From positions 7,054-71,053 of the forward strand of contig DAHWSH010000025.1 of NCBI GenBank assembly GCA_027338645.1: a stretch of DNA of 64,000 nt. Reading direction: 5' to 3'. Shown here piece by piece: positions 33,126-42,375 of the stretch. The stretch comes from JAJZIH01 sp021785265 (lineage in GTDB: Bacteria; Pseudomonadota; Gammaproteobacteria; JAKAQQ01). Numbering within the stretch: the stretch's first letter is position 1; the number at the start of each line of letters is the position of its first letter. The notes beneath the pieces were generated by a model, which was given only the letters and a program-made list of their open reading frames with translations, was not told where the DNA came from and ran no database searches. A program made the translations under genes and the position numbers.

Positions 33126-35186
33126 ATGCCTACTGACCTCGTTCCTTCTGCAGACGAAATCGCTGTCCATTGGCGGGAAGAACCGCGCATCGACCCTCCC
33201 ACGGACTTTTCGCGTCAGGCACAGGTCCGCGACCGGAGCTTGCAAGAGGCGTTGGATCCGTCCCACGGACCGGAGGCGTTCCGGGCCTATGCCGACCTGC
33301 TCACGTGGGACCGGCCCTATGATCGGGTCCTCGACGCCTCCCAACCGCCCTTCTACCGGTGGTTCCCCGGGGGGCAACTCAACGCCTCTGTCAACGCTAT
33401 CGACCGGCATCTGCCCGATGCAGCGGACCGCATCGCCTACCATTTCGTACCGGAAGACGAATCGGCACCCGTCGAGCACGTGAGCTATGCCGAGCTCTCC
33501 CGCCGGGTTAACCGCTTGGCCCGTCTTCTTCAAGACCGCTTCGCACTCGTGGCGGGCGACCGGGTCACGCTCTATCTGCCGATGGTGCCTGAGTTGCCGG
33601 TGGCCATGCTGGCCTGCGCCCGGCTCGGCGTAATTCATTCCGTCGTCTTCAGCGGTTTTTCCGGAAAGGCCGCAGGCGACCGGATCGTTGACTCGAACAG
33701 TCGTCTCCTCATTACCATGGATGGCTACTCGCGTGGTGGTCAATGGGTGGATCTCAAGGCCAAAGCCGACCAGGCCGTCGTGGACTGCCGTTCCCGGAAC
33801 CATCGACTGGAAGGGCTCCTCGTCTTTGAACGAACTCCTCACCACTACCGCAGCGAAAGCCCGATCCGCACCCCCGGCGAGTTCATTCTCACCGATCTGC
33901 TCGAGGGGATATCCCAAGATTTCTGCAAGCCGGTTTCGCGGGAATCCAATGACGGGCTGTTCATCATGTACTCGAGTGGAACGACCGGTCGCCCCAAGGG
34001 CTGTTTCCACGGCACGGGTGGATATCTCAGCTGGGTCGCTGCCACGACGCGTTATGTGCTGGACCTTAAACCGCAAGACATTTACTGGTGCATGGCCGAT
34101 ATCGGCTGGATCACCGGCCACTCTTATATCGTCTACGGACCGCTTGTGCTCGGGGCGACCTCCGTCCTTTACGAAGGCCTTCCCCACTGGCCGGACGCCG
34201 CGCGACCCTGGAGAATTTCAGAGCACCTCGGAGTCACGATCCTGCACACCTCACCCACCGCGATCCGGGCCCTGCGCCGGCTCGATCCGGATCTGCCACA
34301 ACGCTACGCCACTGCCTTCCGGCTTCTCTGCACCGTCGGCGAGCCCATCGAACCGGAAACCTGGCATTGGTACCACGAAACCGTGGGGCACCGCCGGGCC
34401 GTGATCGTCGATACCTACTGGCAGACCGAGACGGGCGGTCACCTGCTCGCGACCCTGCCCGGTCTCGACGCCATGAAACCCGGCAGCGCCGGCCCTCCGT
34501 TGCCGGGAATCACCGCCGCGATCTATGACGAGACCGGCCGGAAGCTCCCCCCGGGTTCAGGCCGGGCCGGTCTTTTGGGCATCGAACATCCCTGGCCGGG
34601 CCTCATGCTCGGGATCTGGAATGATCCGGACCGTTTTCGCAAGACCTACTTTGATCCACTCCAGAAGGGAGCGGGGAGCGATCGCTGGATTTATTGCACG
34701 CATGATGCCGCCACCTGGAGCGCGGACGGGTATTTCCGGATCCTCGGTCGCACCGACGACGTGATCAACGTCGCCGGGCACCGGCTGGGCAGCAAGGAGA
34801 TGGAATCAGCGGCGCTCAGCGTAGCGGGCGTGGCCGAGGCGGCAGTCGTCCCTTACCCGGACCCGGTGAAAGGTGCAGTCCCCCTGCTTTTCATTTCCGC
34901 CCAAGCGATTGTAAGCCATGCCAACGACCTGGTTCCGGCCGTCGCCCAAGCCGTGGTCGAAGCAATCGGCCCGATTGCCCGCCCGCACGCCGTGATCCTC
35001 GTGAGCGACCTCCCCAAAACCCGGTCCGGGAAAATCATGCGCCGGATCCTGCGGGCAGTCGCGCGAGGGGAGGAGGCCGGAGACGTGACCACGCTGGCCA
35101 ACCCCGAATCCGTGAGCCAGGTCCGGGATGCCGTTGGGAAAAGCCTCGCGGCCCATCCGACCCCGACCTCCGACGAGAGATCCTGA
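33126..35186 (+). CDS. acs: AMP-forming acetyl-CoA synthetase
   Basis: 686 aa from ATG 33126 (GGAG nine bases ahead); the open frame reaching 32229 is the antisense of cpdA and is not coding. ANL-superfamily motifs: YSSGTTGRPKGCFHGTGGYL (A3), VDTYWQTETGG (A5), GYFRILGRTDDVINVAGHRL (A8) and LPKTRSGKIMRRILRA with the catalytic, acetylatable Lys. The WYPGGQLNAS-like start (WFPGGQLNASVNAIDRHL) is typical of ACS. It activates acetate, possibly propionate, for central metabolism. Confidence 0.93.
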   Translation: MPTDLVPSADEIAVHWREEPRIDPPTDFSRQAQVRDRSLQEALDPSHGPEAFRAYADLLTWDRPYDRVLDASQPPFYRWFPGGQLNASVNAIDRHLPDAADRIAYHFVPEDESAPVEHVSYAELSRRVNRLARLLQDRFALVAGDRVTLYLPMVPELPVAMLACARLGVIHSVVFSGFSGKAAGDRIVDSNSRLLITMDGYSRGGQWVDLKAKADQAVVDCRSRNHRLEGLLVFERTPHHYRSESPIRTPGEFILTDLLEGISQDFCKPVSRESNDGLFIMYSSGTTGRPKGCFHGTGGYLSWVAATTRYVLDLKPQDIYWCMADIGWITGHSYIVYGPLVLGATSVLYEGLPHWPDAARPWRISEHLGVTILHTSPTAIRALRRLDPDLPQRYATAFRLLCTVGEPIEPETWHWYHETVGHRRAVIVDTYWQTETGGHLLATLPGLDAMKPGSAGPPLPGITAAIYDETGRKLPPGSGRAGLLGIEHPWPGLMLGIWNDPDRFRKTYFDPLQKGAGSDRWIYCTHDAATWSADGYFRILGRTDDVINVAGHRLGSKEMESAALSVAGVAEAAVVPYPDPVKGAVPLLFISAQAIVSHANDLVPAVAQAVVEAIGPIARPHAVILVSDLPKTRSGKIMRRILRAVARGEEAGDVTTLANPESVSQVRDAVGKSLAAHPTPTSDERS

Positions 35187-35187
35187 A

Positions 35188-36240
35188 TCAAGCGCGCCTC
35201 ACTTCCTCACTCGGACGGGAGCGGCGGACACAATAAAGAATTTCCCGGTTTCGGAGCCGGCCGACCCGGCCGACCTTCTCGCCCTTGGGGTTGTAGATAC
35301 CGATCCGGGCTCCGACATAGCGTCGATAATCCATAACCGCTCGTTCAACAGTCCCGTCCGGACCGGCCAGATCCCCGAGAACGAGGGCCATCTCCCCTTC
35401 CGTCAGGAATCCCTCGTCGCTGAAAGACACGATCACGACCGGTACACGAAGCGCGGAGAGGATCGACCGGAAGTACTCCAGGAACCGAACCTTTGAGTTG
35501 AGCGGACTCTTTCGGGTCCGGCAATCGAGCCGCTTGCAGGCGGAACCATAAACGCCAGGAGAATCCCAGAGAACCAGGGTTTCCCAGATGTGATAGTTGG
35601 CCAGATAGGAGTGCTGGTTGTAAGGCGGGTCGAGATAGGCGACATCCGCCTCCAAACGGCGGGCTGCCTCGAGCGCATCCCATCCCGTTGCCTGCCCTGG
35701 CCCTGCCGGTGCGCGTTCCAGGAGTGGTGGAAACCTGAGTTCAAGATCGGCAAGCGCTCGCGGAGCCCACTGCTTGAGATAGGCCATCTGGACCCCGGTC
35801 GTCGAATCCACCCGGTCTGCCGCTTCCATCAGAGCAACCAGAACTACCGCCTCCAGTTGGCGGGGCAAGCCCAACTCGGTGATCCGGTTGCGGATAGCAT
35901 CGATCCGTGCGCCATTCTTTGGGTGAAAGAAACGTGATTTCTCACAGTAGGTTTCGGTAAAGAAACCAGGTCGGCCAGGCAGCGCGTTCAGTTCACGGAT
36001 GAGCCGCCCGGCATCCTGGGAAACCTGGGCGACATCCGTTTCGACATAGCAACGGGCCACCATCTCAGCATAGGCATTGTGGTCATTGGCCAGGACGCGA
36101 TAACCGGCGGCCTTGAGCGCATAACCCACCCGCGAGGTTCCCGAAAACAGGTCGATCACAGACCGGGCGGACTGCACGAGTCTCACCTGTTCCAGAATTT
36201 TCGGAATCAACAGGCGCTTTGATCCCAAGTACTTGATCAC
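35188..36240 (-). CDS. D12-class DNA adenine methyltransferase
   Basis: 350 aa from GTG 36240, which puts VIKYLGSKRLLIPKI at the N-terminus as in other D12 enzymes; the frame is open to GTG 36261. Motif I is DLFSGTSRVGYALK, and motif IV is YLDPPYN (residues ~203-208), the N6-adenine catalytic DPPY. No restriction endonuclease is adjacent, so it looks like a solitary methylase, or part of a module with the DGQHR protein 0.8 kb upstream. The recognition sequence is unknown. Converges with acs, only 1 base apart. Confidence 0.88.
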   Translation of the reverse strand: MIKYLGSKRLLIPKILEQVRLVQSARSVIDLFSGTSRVGYALKAAGYRVLANDHNAYAEMVARCYVETDVAQVSQDAGRLIRELNALPGRPGFFTETYCEKSRFFHPKNGARIDAIRNRITELGLPRQLEAVVLVALMEAADRVDSTTGVQMAYLKQWAPRALADLELRFPPLLERAPAGPGQATGWDALEAARRLEADVAYLDPPYNQHSYLANYHIWETLVLWDSPGVYGSACKRLDCRTRKSPLNSKVRFLEYFRSILSALRVPVVIVSFSDEGFLTEGEMALVLGDLAGPDGTVERAVMDYRRYVGARIGIYNPKGEKVGRVGRLRNREILYCVRRSRPSEEVRRA

Positions 36241-36305
36241 AGGGCGGCATCTCCGGCGCACCGTTCATTATGGTCGGGCCAAGGCGTTTCCGCCAGCGGG
36301 CGGAT

Positions 36306-36989
36306 CTAGCGACGGGGGGGAGGTGGCGGCGGCGGTGGAGGGGGCGCTGTCGGCTGCAGCGGTGCCGGGGCGGGGGCTGGCCGGGGGAAGAAGGGCGACT
36401 GCGTCCCGATGACAGGCGGCGTGTCCGTCCCGGGACAGCTGATCTCATAGCCACAGATGCCAAAGCCGGCACTCGGTGGGGACAGATCCGGGGCTGGTTG
36501 AGGTGAGCGGACGATGGGTGGTGGGCCGAGTCCCACGGGGTAAAACCCCAAAGGCGGGTAGAAGGCACCCCGTTGGCCGACATAGCCCGTAGGCGCGACC
36601 GCCGCCCCGTTTTCCGGATAGGGTGGCGGGACGACGGTCGAAGAGGATACGGCTTCCTCCCGTTCAAGCGTTTGCAAACCTTGCTCCATGGAACGAGCAG
36701 CTCGCAAGCTGGCACGGTAATCCCTGCGCGCCTGGCGTGCGGAAACCGGGACCAGTTCAAGCGTCTTCTGTCTGAGGTGGGTCACCCCAGTCCGGTTCTG
36801 GGGGGGCGGAGTTCCCGAAAAATGCGTCACACCATGGGGCCCCGTCCACTCGTAGATCCGTACCGGAACCGCTGGCCTGGATCCGGCCAGCGCAGGCCCG
36901 ATCCAAAACCCGGCCAGCGTCACGAGCAAAAGCGCCCCCGACCGGCTGGTCCGCCGAAGTCGGATACAGCGGGAAGAAATCCCGTTCAT
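36306..36989 (-). CDS. DUF4124-domain secreted protein with proline-rich tail
   Basis: 227 aa. Signal peptide at residues 1-36 (ALLLVTLAGFWIGPALAG). A DUF4124 domain follows: VRIYEWTGPHGVTHFSGTPP, the version of the usual YKW.D..G..HYSD.PP. The C-terminal third is rich in Pro and ends in a run of about eleven prolines plus PRR. Predicted periplasmic; function unknown. It lies between the DGQHR gene and the D12 methylase on the same strand. Confidence 0.75.
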   Translation of the reverse strand: MNGISSRCIRLRRTSRSGALLLVTLAGFWIGPALAGSRPAVPVRIYEWTGPHGVTHFSGTPPPQNRTGVTHLRQKTLELVPVSARQARRDYRASLRAARSMEQGLQTLEREEAVSSSTVVPPPYPENGAAVAPTGYVGQRGAFYPPLGFYPVGLGPPPIVRSPQPAPDLSPPSAGFGICGYEISCPGTDTPPVIGTQSPFFPRPAPAPAPLQPTAPPPPPPPPPPRR

Positions 36990-37022
36990 GGACTGGATTC
37001 TACGCCTTCCCGCGCAAACCGC

Positions 37023-38168
37023 CTATTCCCGCTGTTTTGCAGCTCCTGTCTTGACGGCAGGGCGGATGTGGGCGCTTTGGCCGAGATGGCGATGCAGGAT
37101 GGCCACCCGTTCGACCTGTCCTTTTGCCGCATAGCGCTCGTAGAATCCGTCCGTCCGGAAATCCGGTACCTGGTTGCACCAAGGCGACAGACGCTCCCCC
37201 CACCGTTCGACCCGGCCCTCCTCCGGATCCCGATCGCTTTCGGCCAGGTCAGCCGCCACCCGGATCAGCGCTTTGAGAGTCACGGGGCGGGTCACCATGA
37301 AGCGGCTATTGTTGCCCCAGGCCGCACCAAAAGCTTTCTGGGCGGCTTTGAGAAAGTCGCGGATCACCCGGTAGTCACGCTCCGCCTCGCGGGCCGTGGG
37401 ACCCACCTTTTCAATGGCCGACCAGCGGGCACGGACCCAACGATGCAGCTCATTGAACAGTTCCGCCTGAAGAATCCATTTCTCCTGCTGGCTACGTCCC
37501 CCCAGCCGGTTGATGCGATAGCGGAGCGGACTGTCCGTTGCGCTGTAGAGGGCATCGACGATGCGGGCAGCGAACTTCCGGTCCGGCTCCGCCCACGAGA
37601 CTTTTTCGTACAGATCGATGAGATGGCTCTTGTTGATCCGGGTCGGCGTGGAGTTGATGATGACGAACATCTCTGTTGCAAAATCCTCGCTGTGCCCATC
37701 GAACAGGATGCAGGGAATGTGGAGTGAAGCGGCTTCCTCCGGTTTTTTCTGCAGATAGAAATGCAGGGCCGCAAGTCGATGCTGACCATCAATGATGAGA
37801 AACCGCTCGCGGGGCTCGCTCAAATTGCCAACATGGCGAACACCCGAGAGCGGAGTGAAGACCAGAGACTCGTTCGTGAAGAGCAGAATTGTACCGGGAA
37901 TTGGGGGTTGGGAAATCGCCGTCTCGTAAAAATTCTGGAGGGCACGCACCTTGACCCGGGACAGCTCACGCTGAAAGGCCCCGTCACTCCGTTCCACCCG
38001 TGCAATGAACCGGACGATGTCATCTTCCGGATCGGTGTCTTCCGGGCGGATCTGCCCCCCTTCCCCATAGAAGCGGGAAATGAACCGAACCCGGTTCAGG
38101 AGGTCCTGTGCGGTGTAGTTGACGAAATAGAAAAGGCTGTCTTTCTGTCGAATTTGTGTGGCCAGCAC
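37023..38168 (-). CDS. DGQHR-domain protein (DndB-like)
   Basis: 381 aa. FLIIDGQHRLAALHFYLQ contains the exact DGQHR motif at residues 127-131, followed by EMFVIINSTPTRINKSHLID, a second conserved block. DGQHR proteins include DndB, the regulator of DNA phosphorothioation, and other DNA-modification-linked proteins. No dnd or dpd genes are in the window; the nearest DNA-modifying gene is the D12 methylase 0.8 kb downstream on the same strand. It could be a stand-alone regulator or nucleic-acid-binding defence component. The biochemical role is unknown. Confidence 0.8.
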   Translation of the reverse strand: MLATQIRQKDSLFYFVNYTAQDLLNRVRFISRFYGEGGQIRPEDTDPEDDIVRFIARVERSDGAFQRELSRVKVRALQNFYETAISQPPIPGTILLFTNESLVFTPLSGVRHVGNLSEPRERFLIIDGQHRLAALHFYLQKKPEEAASLHIPCILFDGHSEDFATEMFVIINSTPTRINKSHLIDLYEKVSWAEPDRKFAARIVDALYSATDSPLRYRINRLGGRSQQEKWILQAELFNELHRWVRARWSAIEKVGPTAREAERDYRVIRDFLKAAQKAFGAAWGNNSRFMVTRPVTLKALIRVAADLAESDRDPEEGRVERWGERLSPWCNQVPDFRTDGFYERYAAKGQVERVAILHRHLGQSAHIRPAVKTGAAKQRE

Positions 38169-38234
38169 GGGGCACCTCCATTCAGGTTCAGGCGGGGGCC
38201 ATCGGTCGAGGACCCTCAGGGATTCTACACAGAT

Positions 38235-39221
38235 TCACCGGGACCCGGAATGGTGCCGGACGACCGATCCGACTGGAACCTTCCGGACCCAGGATTCGGG
38301 TTGAAGGGTGATGTGACGGATTCCGTAGCGACTTTCCAGGTGGCGGGCCAGGCGCTCCAGCACGACTGACCAGTCGCCCAGAGTTTCCACCATCACGTGC
38401 GCGGACAGCGCAACCTGTTCCGAGGACAAGGCCCAGATATGGAGATCATGGACGGACAACACCCCTTCCAGCTGGGACAGGCTCTCTCCGATCCGGACGG
38501 CATCCAGCCCGGGCGGTACGCCTTCGAGAAGGAGATGGAGGGCTTGGTGGAACAAGCGCACGCCCACGACCAGGACGAGAGTTGCAATTAACAACGACAG
38601 AATCGGATCGATCGGCATCCAACCGGTCGTGACGATCACAGCACCCGCCGCGATGGCGGCAAAGGAACCCAAAAGGTCGCTCAGGGCGTGCCAGAAGGTC
38701 ATGCGAACATTGAGCGAAGCCCGGTGGGCATGGAGAATCCGGGCCACCCCCAGATTCAGAACCAACCCACCCGCACCGATGACCAGCACGGTCCACCCGC
38801 TGACGGGTACCGGTTCCGGCTGGAGCAGGCGCCGGATGGACAGGGTGGCCAAGATTCCGAACAGGGCCAGCATGAGGATGGCGTTGATGGCGGCAGCGAT
38901 GACTTCCGCCCGCCCCCAGCCATAGGTCTGGTGCTCGGAGGGAGGTTTTCGAGACAGGCTTGCTCCCGCCATGGCAATGACCAGGGCCAGCGCATCGACC
39001 AGCATATGCCCTGAATCACCGAGCAGTGCCAAGGAATGGGCCCAGCGAGCCGCCCCAAATTCGATGAGCGCGTAGAGGGCCGTGAGACCGAGGCAGAAAG
39101 CAAGCCGGCGGCGTGAATCACCCCCTCCCTCAGCGAAAGGATGATGATGCCAGGAAGGCTCAGCGAGCGGCAAAAGCGGGCAACCTCTTCCTGAGCCAGC
39201 GCCGGGGGAGCTCACGAACAT
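38235..39221 (-). CDS. Cation diffusion facilitator (ZitB/CzcD-like) efflux pump
   Basis: 328 aa with six membrane helices. Metal site A is formed by LLGDSGHMLVDALAL (Asp69, His72, Asp76) and FWHALSDLLGS (His178, Asp182). The C-terminal domain holds HDLHIWALSSEQVALSAHV, typical of CDF. The HXXXD pair fits zinc-type CDFs. The ATG at 39221 overlaps the end of pfp by 62 nt; a TTG at 39173 (AAGAGG ahead) is an alternative start and would leave the HHH stretch at the N-terminus. Same strand as pfp. Confidence 0.88.
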   Translation of the reverse strand: MFVSSPGAGSGRGCPLLPLAEPSWHHHPFAEGGGDSRRRLAFCLGLTALYALIEFGAARWAHSLALLGDSGHMLVDALALVIAMAGASLSRKPPSEHQTYGWGRAEVIAAAINAILMLALFGILATLSIRRLLQPEPVPVSGWTVLVIGAGGLVLNLGVARILHAHRASLNVRMTFWHALSDLLGSFAAIAAGAVIVTTGWMPIDPILSLLIATLVLVVGVRLFHQALHLLLEGVPPGLDAVRIGESLSQLEGVLSVHDLHIWALSSEQVALSAHVMVETLGDWSVVLERLARHLESRYGIRHITLQPESWVRKVPVGSVVRHHSGSR

Positions 39222-40438
39222 AGTCCGGAATGCCCCCAGCGTAAGGCAGTGGAGCTTCTCCCTGGATCAAGGGCAAAAGATAACGCCGGGCTTCTCGCGT
39301 CAGACCGTATCCGCCAGCCCCGATGAACTCCGGAGGGAGCGGTCGTTCCCGGTTGGCCACCTGGTCCAAGGCGATCTCTCCAACCCGGAAGCGGGGAGGC
39401 GAACCGGCAGTGCGAAGGAGGGTCAGCATGACGCCATCCGAACCAGTCAGGGCTTTGCGCACCGCCCCTCGACCCACCGCCAAAGCCGCCTCCCAATCGG
39501 TCCGGGAAGCCAGATGTCGGGCGGCGCGCTGCAGGTAGTCGGATACGGCCCAGTGGTTCTTGTATCCGAGGCGCGTCCCGACCAGCTGGGCCAGCACCGG
39601 CGCCACCCCCCCGAGCTGCGCGTGGCCAAAGGCATCCTGTCCCCCACTCTCGCTGATAAACCGCCCCTCCCGGTCGCGAATCCCCTCGGAAGCGACAACG
39701 ACGCAGAACCCGCGGGATTCGACCGACTCTCGTACACGGGTCAGGAAATCTTCCGCCTGAAACGCACGCTCCGGGAACAGGATGAGATGGGGGGGGTCAC
39801 CGACGCGCTTCTGTGCGAGGGCCGAGGCGGCGGCGATCCAGCCGCTGTGGCGGCCCATAACCTCGAGGATGAAAACCCGGGTGGAGGTCGCGGACATGGA
39901 CGCAACGTCCAGTGCGGCCTCGAGCACTGAAACCGCGATGTACTTGGCGACCGAACCGTAACCGGGCGAAAAATCCGTGCCATAGAGATCGTTGTCGATC
40001 GTCTTGGGCAAGCCTAAAACCCGGACCGGATGACCCCGACCTTTACAGTATTCGGCGATTTTTCGAGCTGTATCCTGTGAATCACCCCCTCCGTTGTAGA
40101 AAAAATAGCCGATCTGATGGGCGGCAAAGACAGCGAGCAGCCTTTCATACTCATCGGGCTTCTTTTCAGGTGTGCCCAGTTTGAACCGGCATGAGCCGAA
40201 GGCGCCGGCCGGGGTATAGGGGAGCCGCGCCAGCACCGGCTCAGGAATTCTCTTCACATCAAAGAGGTTTTCCTCGAGAACACCGACGATCCCATCCGAT
40301 CCGACATAAACCTCGCCGAGATCCCCCCCCCTTTTTTCGCGCCTCATCAATCAATGCCCAAGCCGTTGCATTGATAACCGACGTCACACCCCCGGACTGG
40401 GCATACAACACATTTACGGGCAAGGGTTTTTTCTTCAT
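39160..40438 (-). CDS. pfp: PPi-dependent 6-phosphofructokinase, interrupted by a frameshift
   Basis: The N-terminus (MKKKPLPVNVLYAQSGGVTS, ATG 40438) and the rest of the protein (GEVYVGSDGIVGVLEENLFD onward) are in different frames. The switch lies at A6G9 on the minus strand (40322-40337 on plus). With one G fewer the reading would be continuous (KKGGDLGEVYVG). Active-site features are intact: YNGGGDSQDTA, GLPKTIDNDLYGTD (PPi-type TIDND) and EVMGRHSGWIAAASAL. It catalyses reversible PPi-linked fructose-6-P phosphorylation. The defect may be a sequencing error in the homopolymer, a true mutation or a slippage site. Divergent from adk. Confidence 0.85.
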
Positions 40439-40584
40439 AACGCCCATTTCCTCAAGCCGTGGAGGATTGGCACCAGAATCACGAAAGGCCCCTCCGGTTG
40501 ACGCCGCGCACCGCACGGGTTAGTTTAGCGCGGCAGCTTGAAACCGGCCAGCATCCTCCCTGATCCGTTATCCGAGCCCTTCTC

Positions 40585-41412
40585 ATGCCGTCATCTGTCC
40601 AAATCGTCTTGATCGGAGCACCCGGTTCCGGGAAGGGAACCCAAGCCCGTCTCTTGTCTCAGCATTATGGGATTCCGCAGATCTCGACCGGCGAACTGCT
40701 GCGCCAGGCAGTCCAAAATCGCCTGCCCTTGGGGCTTGAGGCCCAGGCGGCTATGGATCAAGGCCTGCTCGTCTCTGACACCATCGTGATGGGCATCATC
40801 CGCGACCGACTGGCTCAACCTGACACCCGGTCTGGTTTCCTGCTGGATGGCTTTCCGAGGAATCTGGAACAGGCCCAGGCATTGGCGAAACTCCTTGAGA
40901 CCCTCGACCGACCGCTCACTGTCACCATCCTGTTTCGAGTGGATTCCGAATACCTGATCCAGCGCCTATCCGGTCGTCTGACCTGTCCCCAGTGCGGGGC
41001 GGTTTACAACCGCTATACCTCACCCCCCCGTTTTGACGACCAGTGCGACAACTGCGGCACCCTCCTGCGTCACCGTAGCGATGACAATGAAGAGACCATT
41101 ATCAATCGGCTCCGCGTCTACGAAGCACAGACCGAGCCGCTCATCAGTTTCTACCAGTCGCTCGGACTCCTCGCCGAAATCAACGCGGATGGGGCGATCC
41201 CCGCCATCTTCCGCCAGATTCGGCGGGCTATCAACGAGCACCGACATCGCACAGCCCGACCCCAGAAAGGCGGCGCGCCGGGTCGGCGCGCGAAGGCACC
41301 TCCCGTTGCCCGGTCTGGCCGGCGAACCCCCACCGCGGGGAAATCGTCACCTCGAAACAGCCCGGCCTCCAAGAAAACTTCCCGTAAGTCGAAAAAAACG
41401 AGACCCCGCTGA
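40585..41412 (+). CDS. adk: Adenylate kinase with zinc LID and basic C-terminal tail
   Basis: 275 aa. P-loop GAPGSGKGTQ (residues 11-20), STGELLR, LLDGFPRN and a long LID with four cysteines (134, 137, 154, 157; LTCPQCGAVYNRY and DDQCDNCG), i.e. a zinc-type LID unlike E. coli Adk. The catalytic core ends near residue 220. A tail of some 54 residues follows, rich in Arg, Lys, Pro and Ser (KKTSRKSKKTRPR at the end). It keeps the ATP/ADP/AMP balance. The tail is not part of the usual fold and might bind nucleic acid or be disordered. Confidence 0.92.
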   Translation: MPSSVQIVLIGAPGSGKGTQARLLSQHYGIPQISTGELLRQAVQNRLPLGLEAQAAMDQGLLVSDTIVMGIIRDRLAQPDTRSGFLLDGFPRNLEQAQALAKLLETLDRPLTVTILFRVDSEYLIQRLSGRLTCPQCGAVYNRYTSPPRFDDQCDNCGTLLRHRSDDNEETIINRLRVYEAQTEPLISFYQSLGLLAEINADGAIPAIFRQIRRAINEHRHRTARPQKGGAPGRRAKAPPVARSGRRTPTAGKSSPRNSPASKKTSRKSKKTRPR

Positions 41413-41427
41413 TCGAGAGGCGTGGCC

Positions 41428-42315
41428 TCAGCGATCTGGGATCGAGGATGCCTTACCCCTGAGTTGGAGAACCCGCCGGTAAACCACAGAACGGGGGAGA
41501 TCCAAGAGGGTTGATGCCACTGTGGCCGCACGCGACGGGGAAAGTGACTCCAGAAGCAAGCGGAGTGCGCGATCCAGCCGCTCATCCGGAGCGTGGGCGG
41601 ATTCACGGTTCGGCAGGTCTGGCGCGGCTTCCACCACTAAAACCACCTCACCGCGGATAACCCCATTCTGCGATGCGAGGAAGGTTCGGAGTCCGGCCAG
41701 TGTGTTCCGGTGGAGACTCTCATGCTGCTTGGTCATCTCGCGCGCCAGAAGCGCTTTCCGCTCCGGTCCAAAGATCTCGGCCAGCTCGTCGACGAGACGC
41801 GCAAGTCTCACTGGGGAATCAAAAAGGACAAGGGGAATATCGATCCTCGAGAGTGTCCGGAGTCGGGCCTCGCGGGCGGAGCCCCGGGGCGGCAGGAAGC
41901 CCTCGAAATGAAACCGGCCGGCCGGGAACCCGGCGACCGACAAGGCAGCCAGGACGGCGGACGGACCCGGTACGGGCGTGACCCGGAAGCCGGCCTCATG
42001 CACGGCCGCGACGAGCCAGCAACCCGGATCGCTCAAAAGCGGCGTTCCCGCATCCGAAACCAGGGCCAGCCTCTCGCCCCGTACCAGGCACTCGATCAAA
42101 AAGGGAATGCGCTCCTTCTCATTGTGGGCATGGCAGGAGACGAGTGGTACATGGAGGTCGAAGTGAGCCATGAGCTTGCGGGTGTGGCGGGTATCCTCGG
42201 CCACGATCCGGTGAGAGGAACGAAGGACCTCGAGGGCACGTGGACTAAGGTCATCCAGCTGGCCGATCGGGGTCGCGACAACGGCCAACTGCCCAGGTTC
42301 ATTCCCTTGAGACAA
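41428..42315 (-). CDS. rsmI: 16S rRNA (cytidine-2'-O-)-methyltransferase RsmI
   Basis: SAM-dependent tetrapyrrole-methylase-fold enzyme modifying C1402 of 16S rRNA. Blocks: AVVATPIGQLDDLSPRALEV, VAEDTRHTRKLMAHF, LVSDAGTPLLSDPG, GFRVTPVPGPSAVLAALSVA and REMTKQHES. The frame extends to 42507 but the core begins just after TTG 42315, giving 295 aa, close to the 286 of E. coli. No ATG is available near the core and the Shine-Dalgarno is weak, so the start is uncertain. It is divergent from the lpoA-like gene as in Enterobacteria (yraL/yraM). Confidence 0.9.
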   Translation of the reverse strand: MSQGNEPGQLAVVATPIGQLDDLSPRALEVLRSSHRIVAEDTRHTRKLMAHFDLHVPLVSCHAHNEKERIPFLIECLVRGERLALVSDAGTPLLSDPGCWLVAAVHEAGFRVTPVPGPSAVLAALSVAGFPAGRFHFEGFLPPRGSAREARLRTLSRIDIPLVLFDSPVRLARLVDELAEIFGPERKALLAREMTKQHESLHRNTLAGLRTFLASQNGVIRGEVVLVVEAAPDLPNRESAHAPDERLDRALRLLLESLSPSRAATVASTLLDLPRSVVYRRVLQLRGKASSIPDR

Positions 42316-42375
42316 TCGGTGGGGAAACTGCGACAATGGGATACCAGTCCGTAGACTTGGGGTGATTTTACGCCA

